From Tannerella sp. (lineage in GTDB: Bacteria > Bacteroidota > Bacteroidia > Bacteroidales > Tannerellaceae), in contig JAITVY010000102.1 in the NCBI GenBank assembly GCA_031285565.1, positions 20,252 to 84,251 on the forward strand: 64,000 nucleotides of DNA, read 5' to 3'. Below are positions 27,333-37,478 of this stretch, in pieces. The position numbers and the translations under genes were made by a program. The notes beneath the pieces were generated by a model. The model was not told where the DNA came from. It ran no database searches and saw nothing but the letters and a program-made list of their open reading frames with translations. The first letter of the stretch is position 1; each line of letters begins with the position of its first letter.

Positions 27333-30170
27333 ATGTTGTTACGACTTAGAGCACTGCATTTTATTTTATTATGTCTTTTTTGTGGATGTCTCTACATACA
27401 GGCTCAGGAAAAAATCTTATCCGAAGATTTAATGACAATGCCTTTTGAGCCATTGCCAGGGGATACTTCATTATATATGCAGGTCGATACATTAGCCACT
27501 GATTCGATTGCTGTTTCAGATACTATTCCTAAAAAGAAAAGTCCGTTGGAAGCGCCTGTTATTTATCAGGCATCTGATTCAATTGTCTTAACTGCCGGGA
27601 ATATGGCTTATCTGTATGGTGAAGGGGATGTGAAATACCAACAGATTCAATTACAGTCCGAACTGATTGAAATCAGTATGGATAGTAGTGTTGTATATGC
27701 TCATTATGGTATAGATTCGGTGGGAATGGAATTTGGTTATCCATTGTTTATAGAGAAAGAACAGCAGATTGAAGCCAAGATTATGCAATATAATTTCGGT
27801 ACACGTAAAGCTTTTGCCAAAGATGTGCTTACGCAACAGGGTGAAGGATATTTAACGGCAGGAATAACTAAAAAAATGCCGGACGATGCAATGAATATGA
27901 AAGGAGGGATGTATACTACCTGCGATGAACATGACCATCCGCATTTTTATATAAAAATGACCAAAGCAAAAGCTCGTCCCGGGAAGAATATAGTTGCCGG
28001 CCCCGCTTATCTGGTAATTGAGGATGTACCACTTTATCCTATCGGATTACCTTTTGCTTTTTTTCCGTTTACGAGTACGTATTCGTCGGGTATCTTAATG
28101 CCAACCTTTGGGGATGACATGAATCAGGGATTTTTTTTACGTGATGGGGGATATTATTTTGCTATCAATGATTACGTGGATCTGGCACTCAGGGCTGATC
28201 TTTATACAAAAGGCACATATGGATTTAATGCACGTTCGTCTTATCGGAAACGTTATAAATATTCCGGCAGTTTTGATGCGTCTTACATGAATCTAAAAAC
28301 AGGTATTAAGGGAGTTGATCAGAAATCTTCTCCGAGCTTTAAAGTTGTCTGGTCGCATTCGCAGGATGCAAAAGCAAATCCGTATTTGACTTTATCGGCG
28401 AATGTGAATTTTTCGATGGGCCAATATGAACGAAATCTACCCAATAATGTAGGAAGAACCCAGTCGACAGAAAACAATAAGGGTTCTACCGTAAATATAA
28501 GTAAACGGTTTCCAAACAGTCCTTTCAGTATATCCGCTACGATGAGTGTAAATCAACGTTCGCAGGATTCTATGGTGAATGTGACTCTGCCTAACATGAT
28601 GATTACCATGAGCCGGATATTTCCATTTAAACGAAAGGATGCGGTGGGACGTGAACGCTGGTATGAAAAAATATCAACAAGTTATTCCGGATCTTTGCAA
28701 AACAGTATTACCACGAAAGAGGACCAGCTTTTTAAATCCAATCTGATAAAGGATTGGACAAATGGAATGGATCATAAGGCGCAGGTTAGTGCTACATATA
28801 CAATGCTTGGTTATCTGAATATTTCTCCCTCTTTTAATTATGAAGAACGTTGGTTTACACAAAAAGTGGAAAAAGATTTTGTAATGACAAACAATTCTTC
28901 CGGATATGCTTTTGCACCGGTGGATACTTCTAATGGGTTTTACCGGGTATATAATTACAATGCATCGATTTCGGCTTCTACGACCGTTTATGGGATGTTT
29001 TCTCCTATGCCGATTTTTGGTAAAAAATTGAGTCAGGTGCAAATCCGTCATAAACTGGAGCCTTCTGTTTCTTTTAGTGTGGCTCCTGATTTTGCCGATC
29101 CTAAATATGGTTATTATAATGATTATACATATTATCCGATAGAAGGAGATACGCTGATTGGAGGTTATGATCCTTTTGGTAATTTCAGGGAACCAGTTAC
29201 CGGTTATTATTCTCCGTTTGACGGACAATTGTTTGGTCTGCCGGGACGTGGAAAACAGGGGGCTATATCGTTCGGTTTAAATAATAATATCGAAGCAAAG
29301 ATTCCTTCTCAAAAAGATTCTACAGGAGTGCGGAAAATCTCTATTATTGATAATTTATCACTTCGCCTTAGCTATAATATGGCTGTTGATACGTTCCAAT
29401 GGAGTGATTTATCAATGAGCATCCGTCTGAAATTATCCAAAAGCAATACGTTGAATCTGAATGGTACATTTGATACGTATATGTATAAATATGATGAAGA
29501 CAGGAAGCGTTTGAACCGTATAGATGAGACTTGTTGGCAAGGAGCAAAGGGTTTTCAACGGGTATTCGGACGATTGAGGTCAACGAGCTGGAGCTATACA
29601 TATACGTTTGATAATAATACATTAAAGAAACTTTTCGGTAAGAAAGGTGATATAGATAAAACAGAGGATGATCATTCTGAGAGTGATGATGATTTTGATG
29701 AAAATACAGGAGAAGATGAGAATGCGCCTGTTGTCGGAAAGCGTTTACGTGAGCCCAAGAAAGATGATTCGGGCGATTATGATATGGATGGATATTATAA
29801 AGCAACTATCCCCTGGAGCTTAACCTTTAATTATAATATGTCGCTGGGGTATGATTATAATAAGATTAATATAGAAAAAGAGCAGTATAAATATACTATA
29901 CGCCATTCATTATCATTTAACGGAAATATACAACCCACTAAAAACTGGCGTTTTAATTTTAATGCTACCTATGATTTTGATCTGAAGAAAATCGGTTATA
30001 TGACTTGTAATGTGACCCGGAATCTGCATTGTTTCCAGATGACTGCAAGCTTTGTTCCGGTTGGCTACAATAAATCATACTCTTTTTCAATAGCAGTCAG
30101 TTCGTCATTGCTGAAAGACCTGAAATATAATCAGAGCAGTAGTTACAGGTCGGGACAGACGTGGTATTAA
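27333..30170 (+). CDS. lptD: LptD/OstA-like LPS-assembly outer-membrane protein
   Basis: N-terminal OstA-like region (GDVKYQQIQLQSELIEISMDSSVVYA...), large C-terminal barrel, VAGPAYLVIEDVPLYPIGLPFAFFP. Confidence 0.88.
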   Translation: MLLRLRALHFILLCLFCGCLYIQAQEKILSEDLMTMPFEPLPGDTSLYMQVDTLATDSIAVSDTIPKKKSPLEAPVIYQASDSIVLTAGNMAYLYGEGDVKYQQIQLQSELIEISMDSSVVYAHYGIDSVGMEFGYPLFIEKEQQIEAKIMQYNFGTRKAFAKDVLTQQGEGYLTAGITKKMPDDAMNMKGGMYTTCDEHDHPHFYIKMTKAKARPGKNIVAGPAYLVIEDVPLYPIGLPFAFFPFTSTYSSGILMPTFGDDMNQGFFLRDGGYYFAINDYVDLALRADLYTKGTYGFNARSSYRKRYKYSGSFDASYMNLKTGIKGVDQKSSPSFKVVWSHSQDAKANPYLTLSANVNFSMGQYERNLPNNVGRTQSTENNKGSTVNISKRFPNSPFSISATMSVNQRSQDSMVNVTLPNMMITMSRIFPFKRKDAVGRERWYEKISTSYSGSLQNSITTKEDQLFKSNLIKDWTNGMDHKAQVSATYTMLGYLNISPSFNYEERWFTQKVEKDFVMTNNSSGYAFAPVDTSNGFYRVYNYNASISASTTVYGMFSPMPIFGKKLSQVQIRHKLEPSVSFSVAPDFADPKYGYYNDYTYYPIEGDTLIGGYDPFGNFREPVTGYYSPFDGQLFGLPGRGKQGAISFGLNNNIEAKIPSQKDSTGVRKISIIDNLSLRLSYNMAVDTFQWSDLSMSIRLKLSKSNTLNLNGTFDTYMYKYDEDRKRLNRIDETCWQGAKGFQRVFGRLRSTSWSYTYTFDNNTLKKLFGKKGDIDKTEDDHSESDDDFDENTGEDENAPVVGKRLREPKKDDSGDYDMDGYYKATIPWSLTFNYNMSLGYDYNKINIEKEQYKYTIRHSLSFNGNIQPTKNWRFNFNATYDFDLKKIGYMTCNVTRNLHCFQMTASFVPVGYNKSYSFSIAVSSSLLKDLKYNQSSSYRSGQTWY

Positions 30171-30185
30171 CAACTTAGGTTCAGG

Positions 30186-30848
30186 TTACCAGTTGATTGG
30201 TGTTTGTTCTGAGGCTATCAGATAATCATTTGTTTTGCTGAAATGTTTGTTGCCAAAGAATCCTCTGTCTGCAGAAAATGGTGAAGGATGTGCCGATTTT
30301 AACACTAAATTGCGTGAGGTATCGATAATGCTTCCTTTTCGTTGTGCATAAGCTCCCCAAAGCAGGTAAACAATGTTTTTCCTTTCCGCATTTAAACGGT
30401 CAATTACGGCATCTGTAAATGTTTCCCAACCCTTGTTCTGATGTGACCCGGCTATATGTGCCCTAACTGTTAATGTTGCATTTAGTAATAACACTCCCTG
30501 ATCTGCCCAGCGGGTGAGATCACCGCTTTTAGGAAAAGGCTTTCCCAGATCCGATTGGATTTCTTTAAATATATTGATGAGCGAAGGAGGGAATGGTGTA
30601 CCTTCCAGAACCGAAAAACAAAGCCCATGCGCCTGCCGGGGTTCATGATATGGATCTTGTCCCAGCAATACGACTTTTACCTTGTCAAAAGGACAATGTT
30701 CGAAAGCATTGAACATCTGGCTTCCTTTCGGATAAATAGTAGTGGTTTTGTATTCATTGCGGACGAAATCTGTAAGGTGTTTGAAGTATTCTTTTTCGAA
30801 TTCGTCAGCCAGGCGCTCTTTCCAACTTTGTTCTATTTTTACATCCAT
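30186..30848 (-). CDS. ung: Uracil-DNA glycosylase
   Basis: VVLLGQDPYHEPRQAHGLCFSV, LLLNATLTV, SAHPSPFSADRGFFG. Confidence 0.97.
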   Translation of the reverse strand: MDVKIEQSWKERLADEFEKEYFKHLTDFVRNEYKTTTIYPKGSQMFNAFEHCPFDKVKVVLLGQDPYHEPRQAHGLCFSVLEGTPFPPSLINIFKEIQSDLGKPFPKSGDLTRWADQGVLLLNATLTVRAHIAGSHQNKGWETFTDAVIDRLNAERKNIVYLLWGAYAQRKGSIIDTSRNLVLKSAHPSPFSADRGFFGNKHFSKTNDYLIASEQTPINW

Positions 30849-30986
30849 AGAGGTTTACGCTTGTTTTGGTTTCAAGACAAACTTACAGAATTATCCGGAA
30901 TATCGAAAAAATATGCATATTCTATTTTGTTTCATTGTTGGATTTTTATGTAATCACAGAATTTTTTGTACATTTGCATCGATTTT

Positions 30987-31063
30987 GGCCCCGTAGTTTA
31001 GTTGAATAGAACGTCAGATTCCGGTTCTGAAGGTCACAGGTTTGAGTCCTGTCGGGGTCACCA
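30987..31063 (+). tRNA. tRNA-Arg (anticodon CCG), CCA encoded
   Basis: Acceptor GGCCCCG/CGGGGTC, anticodon loop TTCCGGT closed by TCAGA/TCTGA, T-arm ACAGG TTTGAGT CCTGT. Confidence 0.95.
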
Positions 31064-31082
31064 GAAGCAAAAGTAAAACACA

Positions 31083-31113
31083 AAATCCTGATTTCCGGAG
31101 AAGTCAGGATTTT
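31083..31113 (+). terminator. Intrinsic terminator after tRNA-Arg
   Basis: AAATCCTGA...TCAGGATTTTTGTTTT. Confidence 0.8.
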
Positions 31114-31216
31114 TGTTTTAAAGTGATTTCGCTATTTTAATGGGTATTGAAGCATTGGAATCCGGACTATTCGGCAAAGCAAAATCGACCTTAAAAAGTT
31201 TGCTGTAATCTTCTCC

Positions 31217-33394
31217 TCATCGATGCCTTCCGTTTCGTTGAAATATTTGAAAACGTGATGATTGAGTTACCCCTCTTTCGCGCGATTGTGCAGAGCGCTC
31301 AAGATTTTGTAATATCCCTGTTGATTGATGTTCTGTACCTATATTATGATTTATCTGGTTCCAGTTGCCGTTATTATACCGGCTCCAGTTACCTGTTGAA
31401 TTTTTCCGGTAAACATTACCATCATGTCCGGCGTATATACTATTGTTTGTATGGGCTATTGTTCCGTTTGCCCCGTGAGTTATTATACCTTCTTTTCCAC
31501 CTGAAGTCTGGTATCCGAATGCAGTTCCGTGAGCGGTTGTTACATGTCCGGAACGTGCCCATTGATATCCGTTGCTTACAGTGGAATGTCCCCATTGAGC
31601 ATAAGGATTATGCCCTTGGTTTGTATGTCCGTAAGCACCTGTCCATGGGTTGTAGGTATTAGCGGCAGTACGTCCACCATACCAGCCTTGTATACTTGCC
31701 GAACGTCCGTAACGTCCTGTGGCAGGATTATACCAGGCGGCAGTACCAACAGCTCCGTAAGGACCGTAAACTCTACGTCCGGCAGCAAAGCCTCCTGTCC
31801 ATGGGTTATATACTGCACCGACACCATAAGTGCACGGCCAGGGATGATAAACCGGATAGAAGCCTCCGGGCGGCCAGAAAATATACGGAGGGTAATACCA
31901 GCCTGTACCATAGACGATTGCTGTGCTTACAATGGCTCCTACCGTCGCTCCGATAATGAATGCCCCCAGGTATCCACTTGTGGAACTGCACTCAACAGTA
32001 GTGGGAGTCGGATTGGTTTGTGTGACGTAAATTACATTGTAAACGGGAGAACTCGGTGGAATGGTATAGATTTCGTCCGGTACGGAATCAGCTGTTTTCC
32101 AGGGACCGTTAGGAGTAGTCGACATAAACCATACAGCCTGGAAGCACATATAGTAAAGGTCTCCTACTTTGATAATTTTATCCTGTGTATTGGTTGCGTA
32201 CTCCATTGAAGTTCCCTGTATGGGAGCGAAATTCGGATCGCCATCATATGTGGCTTTTGCCTTAGTTTCGGCTTCGGCTTTATTCACAACAACAGTCGTA
32301 GGGATCTGTGCCAGCATCACAGCATCGGATGCCTGTATGGTTCCCGGGACGGATGCTAATACCTGCCCTTTAGGCGAATCTTCAGGGATTTTAGCAAAAT
32401 CGGCAGGGAGATCATTTCCTGCGTATGTCCAGGGGCCTCCAAACGCTTTTGACCGGAACCAACGACCCGAAAGCAGTATGTAATATTGATTTTGGGCTTC
32501 GTCTACAAAAACATCGTTGTCCGAATTACTCACATAAAGTAATCCTGTGCCCGGAATTTTAGAGAACACCGGCGTTCCTTCCGTCAGAATCAACTCTGCG
32601 GGTTCGTTACTGTAAAAAACCTCCGGTGCATCGGTTGTTGCACGAGGTGGGATTTGTTTTTTAACATCATCAAAATTCTGCCCGGATGGTAACACCGACA
32701 TATCTTTAGGCAGTGTATGCGTTTGTTTCCAGGTTCCTTGTAAATTTGTGGCAGTGAGCCAAACATCATTGACCAGCAGGAAATAGCTTTTGGTAGCTTT
32801 TTCGAAAAATAAATCCCAATTGGTATTCACGACAAACTGCATATCTGTTTTATCTATGGGTGATAAAACGGGAGCGCCATCCACTGTCAATAAAATGGCA
32901 GGACTTGCACTATAAAAAATTTTAGGCGGATCATTTTTAGTCTGTACAGTTTGTGCTTTAACTTGTCCTTGTCCGTTCAGTTCTGCCATGATGCGGTCAA
33001 TCGAATAAGACTCGGAGTTTCTGGGAGCGATGTTGAGGAATATTTTCTTCATCGACTCTGCAGTATTCGAATCCAACGAAGGGAAACGGACATCCGTATA
33101 ATCGATATTGTGAAGATAGGTTGTCCGTGCATCTTTGTCGGTTTTCGTATCGCTCGTGAACGAAACGACTCCAAGAATTTCCTGTTTACCCGTAGGGGTA
33201 AGACCGAATGCCATCTTTCCGGACATTTTCTTATAATTGTCCCATTTGTCTATCTGAGGCTGGTAATATATCAGAGTCGCTTGACTATTTGATACTTGTC
33301 GAGGCCAACCGATATCCTGTGTGATGTCAGTTTGTGCATTACTATTTATAAATGTAATACATGCTAATAGAACAAAATAAATAATATTTTTCAT
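31217..33394 (-). CDS. Secreted protein with repeated (Y/F)YS..P(A/A)-type modules and Gly/Tyr/Pro-rich C-terminus (resembles proteins annotated carbohydrate-binding family V/XII)
   Basis: Signal peptide; repeats IFYSASPAILLTVDGAPVLSPI...WLTATNLQGTWKQ / VFYSNEPAELILTEGTPVFSKI...WFRSKAFGGPWTY / ...WFMSTTPNGPWKT. Confidence 0.7.
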   Translation of the reverse strand: MKNIIYFVLLACITFINSNAQTDITQDIGWPRQVSNSQATLIYYQPQIDKWDNYKKMSGKMAFGLTPTGKQEILGVVSFTSDTKTDKDARTTYLHNIDYTDVRFPSLDSNTAESMKKIFLNIAPRNSESYSIDRIMAELNGQGQVKAQTVQTKNDPPKIFYSASPAILLTVDGAPVLSPIDKTDMQFVVNTNWDLFFEKATKSYFLLVNDVWLTATNLQGTWKQTHTLPKDMSVLPSGQNFDDVKKQIPPRATTDAPEVFYSNEPAELILTEGTPVFSKIPGTGLLYVSNSDNDVFVDEAQNQYYILLSGRWFRSKAFGGPWTYAGNDLPADFAKIPEDSPKGQVLASVPGTIQASDAVMLAQIPTTVVVNKAEAETKAKATYDGDPNFAPIQGTSMEYATNTQDKIIKVGDLYYMCFQAVWFMSTTPNGPWKTADSVPDEIYTIPPSSPVYNVIYVTQTNPTPTTVECSSTSGYLGAFIIGATVGAIVSTAIVYGTGWYYPPYIFWPPGGFYPVYHPWPCTYGVGAVYNPWTGGFAAGRRVYGPYGAVGTAAWYNPATGRYGRSASIQGWYGGRTAANTYNPWTGAYGHTNQGHNPYAQWGHSTVSNGYQWARSGHVTTAHGTAFGYQTSGGKEGIITHGANGTIAHTNNSIYAGHDGNVYRKNSTGNWSRYNNGNWNQINHNIGTEHQSTGILQNLERSAQSRERGVTQSSRFQIFQRNGRHR

Positions 33395-33404
33395 GTGATA
33401 ATAA

Positions 33405-33860
33405 TTATTTCATACCGAATACAGATACATTGGCCCGGCCTCTTGCCACCCCTTTGGTATCATACCAAAAATCAATCCGGCGGATGCTTCGTTTACCGAC
33501 TCCCCGTAAGTCGATTACCCGGCTTTCGCCACCCTCTGGAATATCTATTGCAGTCGGAATTTCGTCTGGAGCGCCATCGTCATAAGTTATTTTCATTCTT
33601 ATCAGCCGCAAGGGAGCGTCAGTGACTTTAAATTTTACTTTTCTGAAATTATCGAATGGCCCGACAACCTCTATTCCATCATGGTCGGCGACAAATCTGG
33701 CTTCTGTTGTACCGATGAGTCTCCAACTTCCGGGTAAACCGGCTCTTGGCGCCCGTGCTTTTTGTGCTGTTGCATTTCCACTCATCAATGTCATTAGCAT
33801 AACTATTCCTGCAATAATAAAAATACTTGCCGGCGAATTGGAGCATAATTTCTTTTTCAT
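33405..33860 (-). CDS. Small secreted protein, DUF2541-like
   Basis: Signal peptide; WRLIGTTEARFVADHDGIEVVGPFDNFRKVKFKVTDAPLRLIRMKITYDDG...RRIDFWYDT. Confidence 0.6.
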   Translation of the reverse strand: MKKKLCSNSPASIFIIAGIVMLMTLMSGNATAQKARAPRAGLPGSWRLIGTTEARFVADHDGIEVVGPFDNFRKVKFKVTDAPLRLIRMKITYDDGAPDEIPTAIDIPEGGESRVIDLRGVGKRSIRRIDFWYDTKGVARGRANVSVFGMK

Positions 33861-34095
33861 ATATTTTTCAGTTTTTACTGTTTTCTTTTCCTTTATGGCC
33901 TTTTGACGAGCCTCTTTATTTTCAATACATAAGCTTTACAAAAACAATTAAGCAATTGTTTTTGTTCTAAAACATACACCCCCGGTAATATATTTATGTA
34001 GGCTGCAAACATTACGGTAGCTTTTTTGTTTATATTAACATAAAGCTATCCGAATTTTATGTATTACAATGATTTTGCTTTTGAAATAGCATTTT

Positions 34096-35154
34096 ATGAA
34101 AGCAAGAAAGAAAATAAATTTAATAATAAGACAATTAGTTCTATTCCTGTTTTTATTAGGTTCAATTTCGGTATCTGCAAGTGAGAATTCACAGAGGGAT
34201 ACTGTCTATCTTCGAAATGGAGAAATAGTTATTGGTGAAATAAAAGAATTACGTATAGGTATGTTGTCGTTCGATTCTAAAGATGTCGGTTTGATCAGTT
34301 TGAAAATTTCAAAGATCAAGACTATCAATTCTTCTTCTGATACTTTACGGATAGAGACAGCCAACAAGGAGATTTATTTTGGGGCTTTAAAGCCATCGGA
34401 AAAAGCGGGTTGGGTTTATATAGTTACTGCATCTCATCGTCATTTAATAGAAATCGGTAACATCAATTCTTTATTATCATTTCATAAAAATTTCTGGAAT
34501 GATCTTTCGGGAAATATCTCATCGGGGTTCAGTTACTCGCATTCGAGTGGTATAGGGCAGTTAAACTTCAGTTTGTCGGTGGTTTATACTGCTAAACGAT
34601 TTGGTTTGTCGATGACGGGTTCAGGGATTGCTTCCATCGATACGTCTACATTTTCGCGTGACAGGGAAGATCTTAATATTACAGGTCTTTACAATGTCAA
34701 AAATATGTGGTATGCTGTCCTGATGTTTGAATATCAACGTAATTTGCAATTGTCTATTTCAAGGCGTTTTCAACAGTTGGGCGCCGCAGGATATAAATTT
34801 GTTTTCAGTCAGAATTTTCAAACCCTGGGCATTGCCGGATTGGGCATAAGTCAGGAACGGAGTACGACCGGGGTTGATGAAAATTTCCTGCTTGAAATGC
34901 CTATGGGTTTTTCTCTTGATTTTTATAAATTTTCCAAGCCGAACATGCAAATATCTTCCCAACATATATTTTATGTAGGTTTTACCCAATGGGGACGCGT
35001 CAGATATGATGCGAATACGACATTAAACTGGGAATTATTCAAGGATTTTTCGTTCTCGTTGACCTTATATCTGGACTATGATAGCCAACCACCGGATCCA
35101 ACTGCCGGTAAAATGGATTATGGAACGGTTGTGGGGTTAACATATAAATTTTGA
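34096..35154 (+). CDS. DUF481-type outer-membrane protein
   Basis: RDTVYLRNGEIVIGEIKELRIGMLSFDSKDVG..., C-terminal barrel ending GTVVGLTYKF. Confidence 0.85.
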   Translation: MKARKKINLIIRQLVLFLFLLGSISVSASENSQRDTVYLRNGEIVIGEIKELRIGMLSFDSKDVGLISLKISKIKTINSSSDTLRIETANKEIYFGALKPSEKAGWVYIVTASHRHLIEIGNINSLLSFHKNFWNDLSGNISSGFSYSHSSGIGQLNFSLSVVYTAKRFGLSMTGSGIASIDTSTFSRDREDLNITGLYNVKNMWYAVLMFEYQRNLQLSISRRFQQLGAAGYKFVFSQNFQTLGIAGLGISQERSTTGVDENFLLEMPMGFSLDFYKFSKPNMQISSQHIFYVGFTQWGRVRYDANTTLNWELFKDFSFSLTLYLDYDSQPPDPTAGKMDYGTVVGLTYKF

Positions 35155-35176
35155 AACAATAAAATATCAATCGATT

Positions 35177-36211
35177 ATGCTTAAGGTTAGATCTGCATTT
35201 TTAATATTAATCATATCATCATTTTCTATGATGGTATGTTCGCAAACAGATGGAGGCGTAAAAATTATGCCGAAACAGGGAGAATTGTATGAAAGTACAA
35301 AACAGTTAAACAACCCTTTTATTTTGCCTGCCTGGGGCAAAAGACTAGGGAAAAGAGGATTTCTCTTACCTTACCCTATTGGTATTATGGTGAATAGTTA
35401 TATCGGGGAACAGGATGTTGCTATTTCCGATTTAACAATAGGAATTAATGATGCTGATGGAAATGTAATTATTCCTACGACTTCCCTGGATCAGGTTGTA
35501 GGGTTTAGCAAAGTAAAGGCTTCTGTAAGAAATATAAACGCACGTGCTGATATATGGGTGTTGCCTTTTTTGGATGTGTATGGTATTTTTGGGAAAGCAT
35601 GGGTTGAAACCAAAGTTGGTATTGGCTCTATTGCCAACCGACCGGTTGATATTAGTACCGAGGCTGATTTCAGCGGTTATGTTTACGGAATTGGAGCCAT
35701 GCTGACCGGAGGTGTCCGTTCTATTTTCTTTTCTCTGGATTTTAATACGGTTTGGACCCATTTCGACGAAATGAAAAAGAATAATTCAGCGATGAATTTT
35801 GCGCCCCGGGTAGGCTATATTTTTCATTTTAACAATCAGCCTGAACGGAACTTTTCATTGTGGACAGGCGCTAGCCGTACTTTTTTAAATAGCACAACAG
35901 TAGGAAGCCTTGTCCTTTCCGATATTGCTCCTGATTTGGGACAGAATTACGAAAACTCCGATTGGTACAATGGGCTATCACCGACGGTGCAAAAAATTGC
36001 AGATAATGTAGTGGAGAATTTTGTTGATAAAAACAAAGGTGATATCATTAATTATTCATTAAATAAACGCCCCGAACATAATTGGTGCATGATTCTCGGT
36101 GCCCAATACCAAATAAACCGTCATTGGCAATTCCGCGTGGAAACCAATTTTCTGGGTGGCAGAAAGTCCGGATTAATTTCGGCTAATTACCGGTTCGGAA
36201 TATTTAAGTAA
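35177..36211 (+). CDS. Predicted outer-membrane barrel protein of unknown function
   Basis: Signal peptide, alternating strands, C-terminal ISANYRFGIFK. Confidence 0.65.
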   Translation: MLKVRSAFLILIISSFSMMVCSQTDGGVKIMPKQGELYESTKQLNNPFILPAWGKRLGKRGFLLPYPIGIMVNSYIGEQDVAISDLTIGINDADGNVIIPTTSLDQVVGFSKVKASVRNINARADIWVLPFLDVYGIFGKAWVETKVGIGSIANRPVDISTEADFSGYVYGIGAMLTGGVRSIFFSLDFNTVWTHFDEMKKNNSAMNFAPRVGYIFHFNNQPERNFSLWTGASRTFLNSTTVGSLVLSDIAPDLGQNYENSDWYNGLSPTVQKIADNVVENFVDKNKGDIINYSLNKRPEHNWCMILGAQYQINRHWQFRVETNFLGGRKSGLISANYRFGIFK

Positions 36212-36223
36212 ACGAATTGTCTG

Positions 36224-37408
36224 TTACTGTCTTATCCAACTGCTACCGAATACGATGTAGTAAGTAAATCCATCGGGACCCATTGCAAAGTCAAGACCCA
36301 TGCGGAGTTTAAGTAAGCGCGCCATCAGATAACGAAATCCTGTGCCGTAACTCCATGCCCATTTTGCACTTCCGAAATCTGAGTAGTTGTCAAATCCTTT
36401 GCCGGCGCCACCAAAAGCCAGAAGACTCCAACGCTTGTTGAAATCCCAGCGTTCTTCCAACTCAACGAGTATGGTGGTTTTTCCCTGGTAACTTGCAGTA
36501 GGTACTCCTCTCATGTCAATGAATGGTTTGATATAGAAAGGAATATCGCCGACTGCCTGTTGCATATCGAAACGGGTCCCTGTAATTAAATTATGGGACA
36601 AAGGAAAATAATAATATGCAGCGCCTTCAAACTGTCCATAATTATAATCGCTACCGAACGCAGAATTACTCCAATCAGCAGTGATGTATGCTTTTAATCC
36701 TTTGTTGGGGGTAAAGGTATTATCGCGACTGTCGAATGATGCTTTTAATCCGAGTTTGCCGATATTACCGCTGAGATGACCGGATACAAGCGAATCAATT
36801 TTTTGTTGTAAAGGCCCTGCCGCAGGATTCTTTACTTCCAGTTTATTATGCATGAAAAGATAATGCAATCCCACACTAAATCTTGGATTTTTCAGTTGCT
36901 TTTCAATAGATAAAAATACAGGAATGGTTTTGATATTGAATTCAGACTCAACTTCTTTATTCAATTTATCTAAGTTAAAATAGTAATCCATATTGACATC
37001 GCCATACGCAGCCCCGATCGTATAACGAATGCCCCATTTTGAGATAGTACCAACTCTTCCTCCGCCTGCAAACCAAGAGCCATTGAGAGTTCCTCCACCG
37101 AATGCTGCTGTTATATTGGGAGCCATGGGTATCATCTTTCCATTCAGGTTACGGGGTTTATTCGGTTGGATAAAAATAGGAGCCAAACCTCCCCCAAATC
37201 CTCCCAGGGCAGGTTCGGTAATAATAACCGGCAGCGGAATAAAGCCTTTTTTATTTATGATAAAATCACTGAGGTCAAAATTATGATCCAAAGTGTCCCT
37301 GAAAGTTATTTTTGTTTTTTCTTTCTGTTCTTCCTGGGCGAAAATACTATTTGCCGATAAAAAGACCATTGTAGTGTAAAAAAATAGCAGGATATAATTT
37401 TTTTTCAT
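36224..37408 (-). CDS. Omp85-like (BamA/TamA barrel domain) outer-membrane protein without POTRA
   Basis: Signal peptide from ATG at 37408 (MKKNYILLFFYTT...); DSRDNTFTPNKGLKAYI and MRGVPTASYQGKTTILVELEERW. Confidence 0.8.
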   Translation of the reverse strand: MKKNYILLFFYTTMVFLSANSIFAQEEQKEKTKITFRDTLDHNFDLSDFIINKKGFIPLPVIITEPALGGFGGGLAPIFIQPNKPRNLNGKMIPMAPNITAAFGGGTLNGSWFAGGGRVGTISKWGIRYTIGAAYGDVNMDYYFNLDKLNKEVESEFNIKTIPVFLSIEKQLKNPRFSVGLHYLFMHNKLEVKNPAAGPLQQKIDSLVSGHLSGNIGKLGLKASFDSRDNTFTPNKGLKAYITADWSNSAFGSDYNYGQFEGAAYYYFPLSHNLITGTRFDMQQAVGDIPFYIKPFIDMRGVPTASYQGKTTILVELEERWDFNKRWSLLAFGGAGKGFDNYSDFGSAKWAWSYGTGFRYLMARLLKLRMGLDFAMGPDGFTYYIVFGSSWIRQ

Positions 37409-37478
37409 AAATATGATATATTTATTAACAATAACAAACCTGAGATAATATTGTTCTTCTAAAATCTTAATATTTGTT

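Noticed and set aside
30987-31216. tRNA-Arg as a possible integration site for a mobile element
   Set aside because: No integrase, no repeated tRNA 3' end nearby; followed by a normal terminator.
31255-33292. Several long plus-strand ORFs opposite the 31217-33394 gene
   Set aside because: Composition artefact of the Gly/Tyr/Pro-rich coding strand; no domains, no initiation signals.
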